A stretch of 6,963 nucleotides of DNA from Candidatus Krumholzibacteriia bacterium. GTDB taxonomy: Bacteria; Krumholzibacteriota; Krumholzibacteriia; Krumholzibacteriales; Krumholzibacteriaceae. Shown here one piece after another: positions 6,281 through 6,963 of this stretch. The first letter of the stretch is position 1, and the number at the start of each line of letters is the position of its first letter. The position numbers were made by a program, and so were the translations under genes. The DNA is taken from the NCBI GenBank assembly GCA_028706585.1, contig JAQTVX010000115.1, positions 1-6,963 on the forward strand, in the 5' to 3' direction. Below the pieces are notes generated by a model, which was not told where the DNA came from, searched no databases, and saw only the letters and a list, made by a program, of their open reading frames with translations.

Positions 6281-6362
6281 GCCGGGGTGGTGGAATTGGC
6301 AGACACGCTACTTTGAGGGGGTAGTGGGGTGACCCGTGCGGGTTCAAATCCCGCCCCCGGCA
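6281..6362 (+). tRNA. tRNA-Leu, anticodon GAG
   Basis: The 82-base sequence folds into a full class II cloverleaf. The acceptor stem GCCGGGG (6281-6287) pairs with CCCCGGC (6355-6361) with no mismatch. The D-stem is GTG/CAC (6290-6292 with 6304-6306). The anticodon stem is CTACT/GGTAG (6308-6312 with 6320-6324, one G-T pair) around loop TTGAGGG, giving anticodon GAG (6315-6317). The variable arm is GGG-TGA-CCC-like (6325-6336), and the T-arm is GCGGG-TTCAAAT-CCCGC (6338-6354). The discriminator is A6362, as leucine tRNAs need, and CCA is not encoded. It reads CUC and CUU codons. Only 26 bases separate it from secG, so it is probably cut from the secG transcript. Confidence 0.97.
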
Positions 6363-6374
6363 TTTGAAAAACGA

Positions 6375-6400
6375 GGGGCTTTCGCGGGCCCCCATTTTTT
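6375..6400 (+). terminator. Rho-independent terminator after tRNA-Leu
   Basis: GGGGC (6375-6379) pairs with GCCCC (6388-6392), extendable by a T-G pair, and is followed closely by six T's (6395-6400). It begins 12 bases after the tRNA end and closes the secG-tRNA transcript and any read-through from the glycolytic operon. Confidence 0.85.
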
Positions 6401-6448
6401 ATCGTCCGTTTTTCTCTCGAACGCGATTTGGAGGTCGAGACAGCGGCC

Positions 6449-6955
6449 ATGGTTCAGTTCATCGAATCGCAAAGCGCCGTGCTCATTATCGTGAGCTTGT
6501 GCCTGTCTATCGCCTCGATCGTGGCTGCCGTTCTGGTATATATGCGTCTGTCGAGGCTCGAACGTCCGTTCCGCGATATGGCCCGGATCTACGAGGAGAA
6601 GGGCGCCGAGCGCGCCCTCGAGGAGCTTCTCAAGGGCGTGGACGAGAACAGGGAGTTTCTGCGGGGTCATTCCGAAGAACTGAAGCGCATTTTCCGGCTT
6701 CTCGGCAGCTGCTACAGGGGGATGGGGCTCGTCAAATACAATGCTTTCGAGGACATCGGTGGAATGCAGAGCTATTCTCTCTGTCTCCTCACGGAGGAGA
6801 AGCAGGGGTTCATTTTCACGAACCTCGCTGGACGCACTTCGACGCGGGGCTATGCCCTCGATATCCGCGATGGAAAGCCGTCCAGAAAACTGAGCGACGA
6901 GGAGAAAGAGGCATTCGAGATTGCAGTGAGATTCTTCGACTCAAACGCCGGGTGA
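6449..6955 (+). CDS. DUF4446 family protein, membrane-anchored, function unknown
   Basis: The 168-residue product has one N-terminal transmembrane helix (about 11-32), then a charged, probably coiled helical region (about 34-88, with many Glu, Arg and Leu). The C-terminal domain has the DUF4446 pattern VKYNAFEDIGGMQSYSLCLL (95-114), a FTNLAGR-like strand (123-129), YALDI (135-139) and LSDEEKEAF (148-156). No catalytic residues are evident and no function is established. In some Firmicutes, members lie near chromosome-partition genes, but nothing here tests that. ATG 6449 is chosen because GGAGGTCGAGA (6430-6440) just upstream can act as its ribosome binding site, though the core GGAGG is rather far (14 bases). 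TTG 6428 is in frame but would include that site. It lies after a terminator, so it begins a separate unit that may continue past the window end. Confidence 0.85.
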   Translation: MVQFIESQSAVLIIVSLCLSIASIVAAVLVYMRLSRLERPFRDMARIYEEKGAERALEELLKGVDENREFLRGHSEELKRIFRLLGSCYRGMGLVKYNAFEDIGGMQSYSLCLLTEEKQGFIFTNLAGRTSTRGYALDIRDGKPSRKLSDEEKEAFEIAVRFFDSNAG

Positions 6956-6963
6956 TCGATCGG

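Noticed and set aside
6281..6400. tRNA gene as a possible integration (att) site
   Set aside because: No integrase gene, no repeat of the tRNA 3' end within the window, and the downstream sequence is a normal terminator followed by a housekeeping-like gene.
1..6963. CRISPR arrays, transposons, toxin-antitoxin or other defence modules
   Set aside because: No regularly spaced repeats, terminal inverted repeats, transposase motifs or small paired genes were seen on either strand.

Overview
This 6,963-base window carries housekeeping chromosomal genes of a GC-rich bacterium, all on the + strand. GTG starts are common (lgt, fba, pgk), the Shine-Dalgarno sequences are strong, and the tRNA does not encode its CCA end. 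Nothing marks a plasmid, phage or insertion sequence. The cysteine-type Lgt and the DUF4446 protein fit a non-proteobacterial or deep-branching lineage better than a gammaproteobacterium. I cannot name the phylum from the sequence alone.

Layout. Bases 1-70 are the end of a membrane protein that looks like the C-terminus of RodA (SEDS peptidoglycan polymerase). Next is lgt (80-865, prolipoprotein diacylglyceryl transferase), then a ComF-family phosphoribosyltransferase with an N-terminal zinc-ribbon-like region (875-1702). These three form a tight envelope/ComF unit. It ends in two GC-rich hairpins around the comF stop codon, and a perfect TTGACA box follows in the 119-base gap before the next gene.

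The core is a glycolytic operon: class II fructose-bisphosphate aldolase (1822-2745), gapA (2776-3777), pgk (3816-5015) and tpiA (5012-5764, overlapping pgk by ATGA). Together these interconvert fructose-1,6-bisphosphate and 3-phosphoglycerate. Aldolase yields glyceraldehyde-3-phosphate and dihydroxyacetone phosphate, TpiA equilibrates them, GapA makes 1,3-bisphosphoglycerate and NADH, and Pgk makes ATP.

After a 61-base AT-rich gap with a promoter-like sequence come secG (5826-6254), a tRNA-Leu with anticodon GAG (6281-6362) and a clear intrinsic terminator (about 6375-6400). The last gene (6449-6955) encodes a membrane-anchored DUF4446 protein of unknown function.

I see no new defence, mobile or biosynthetic system here. 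The points most worth checking are an Arg in place of the catalytic-site Lys in Pgk, the cysteine/tyrosine replacements in Lgt motifs, the near-identical translation leaders of fba and gapA, and the secG-tRNA-Leu(GAG) linkage, which also occurs in gammaproteobacteria.
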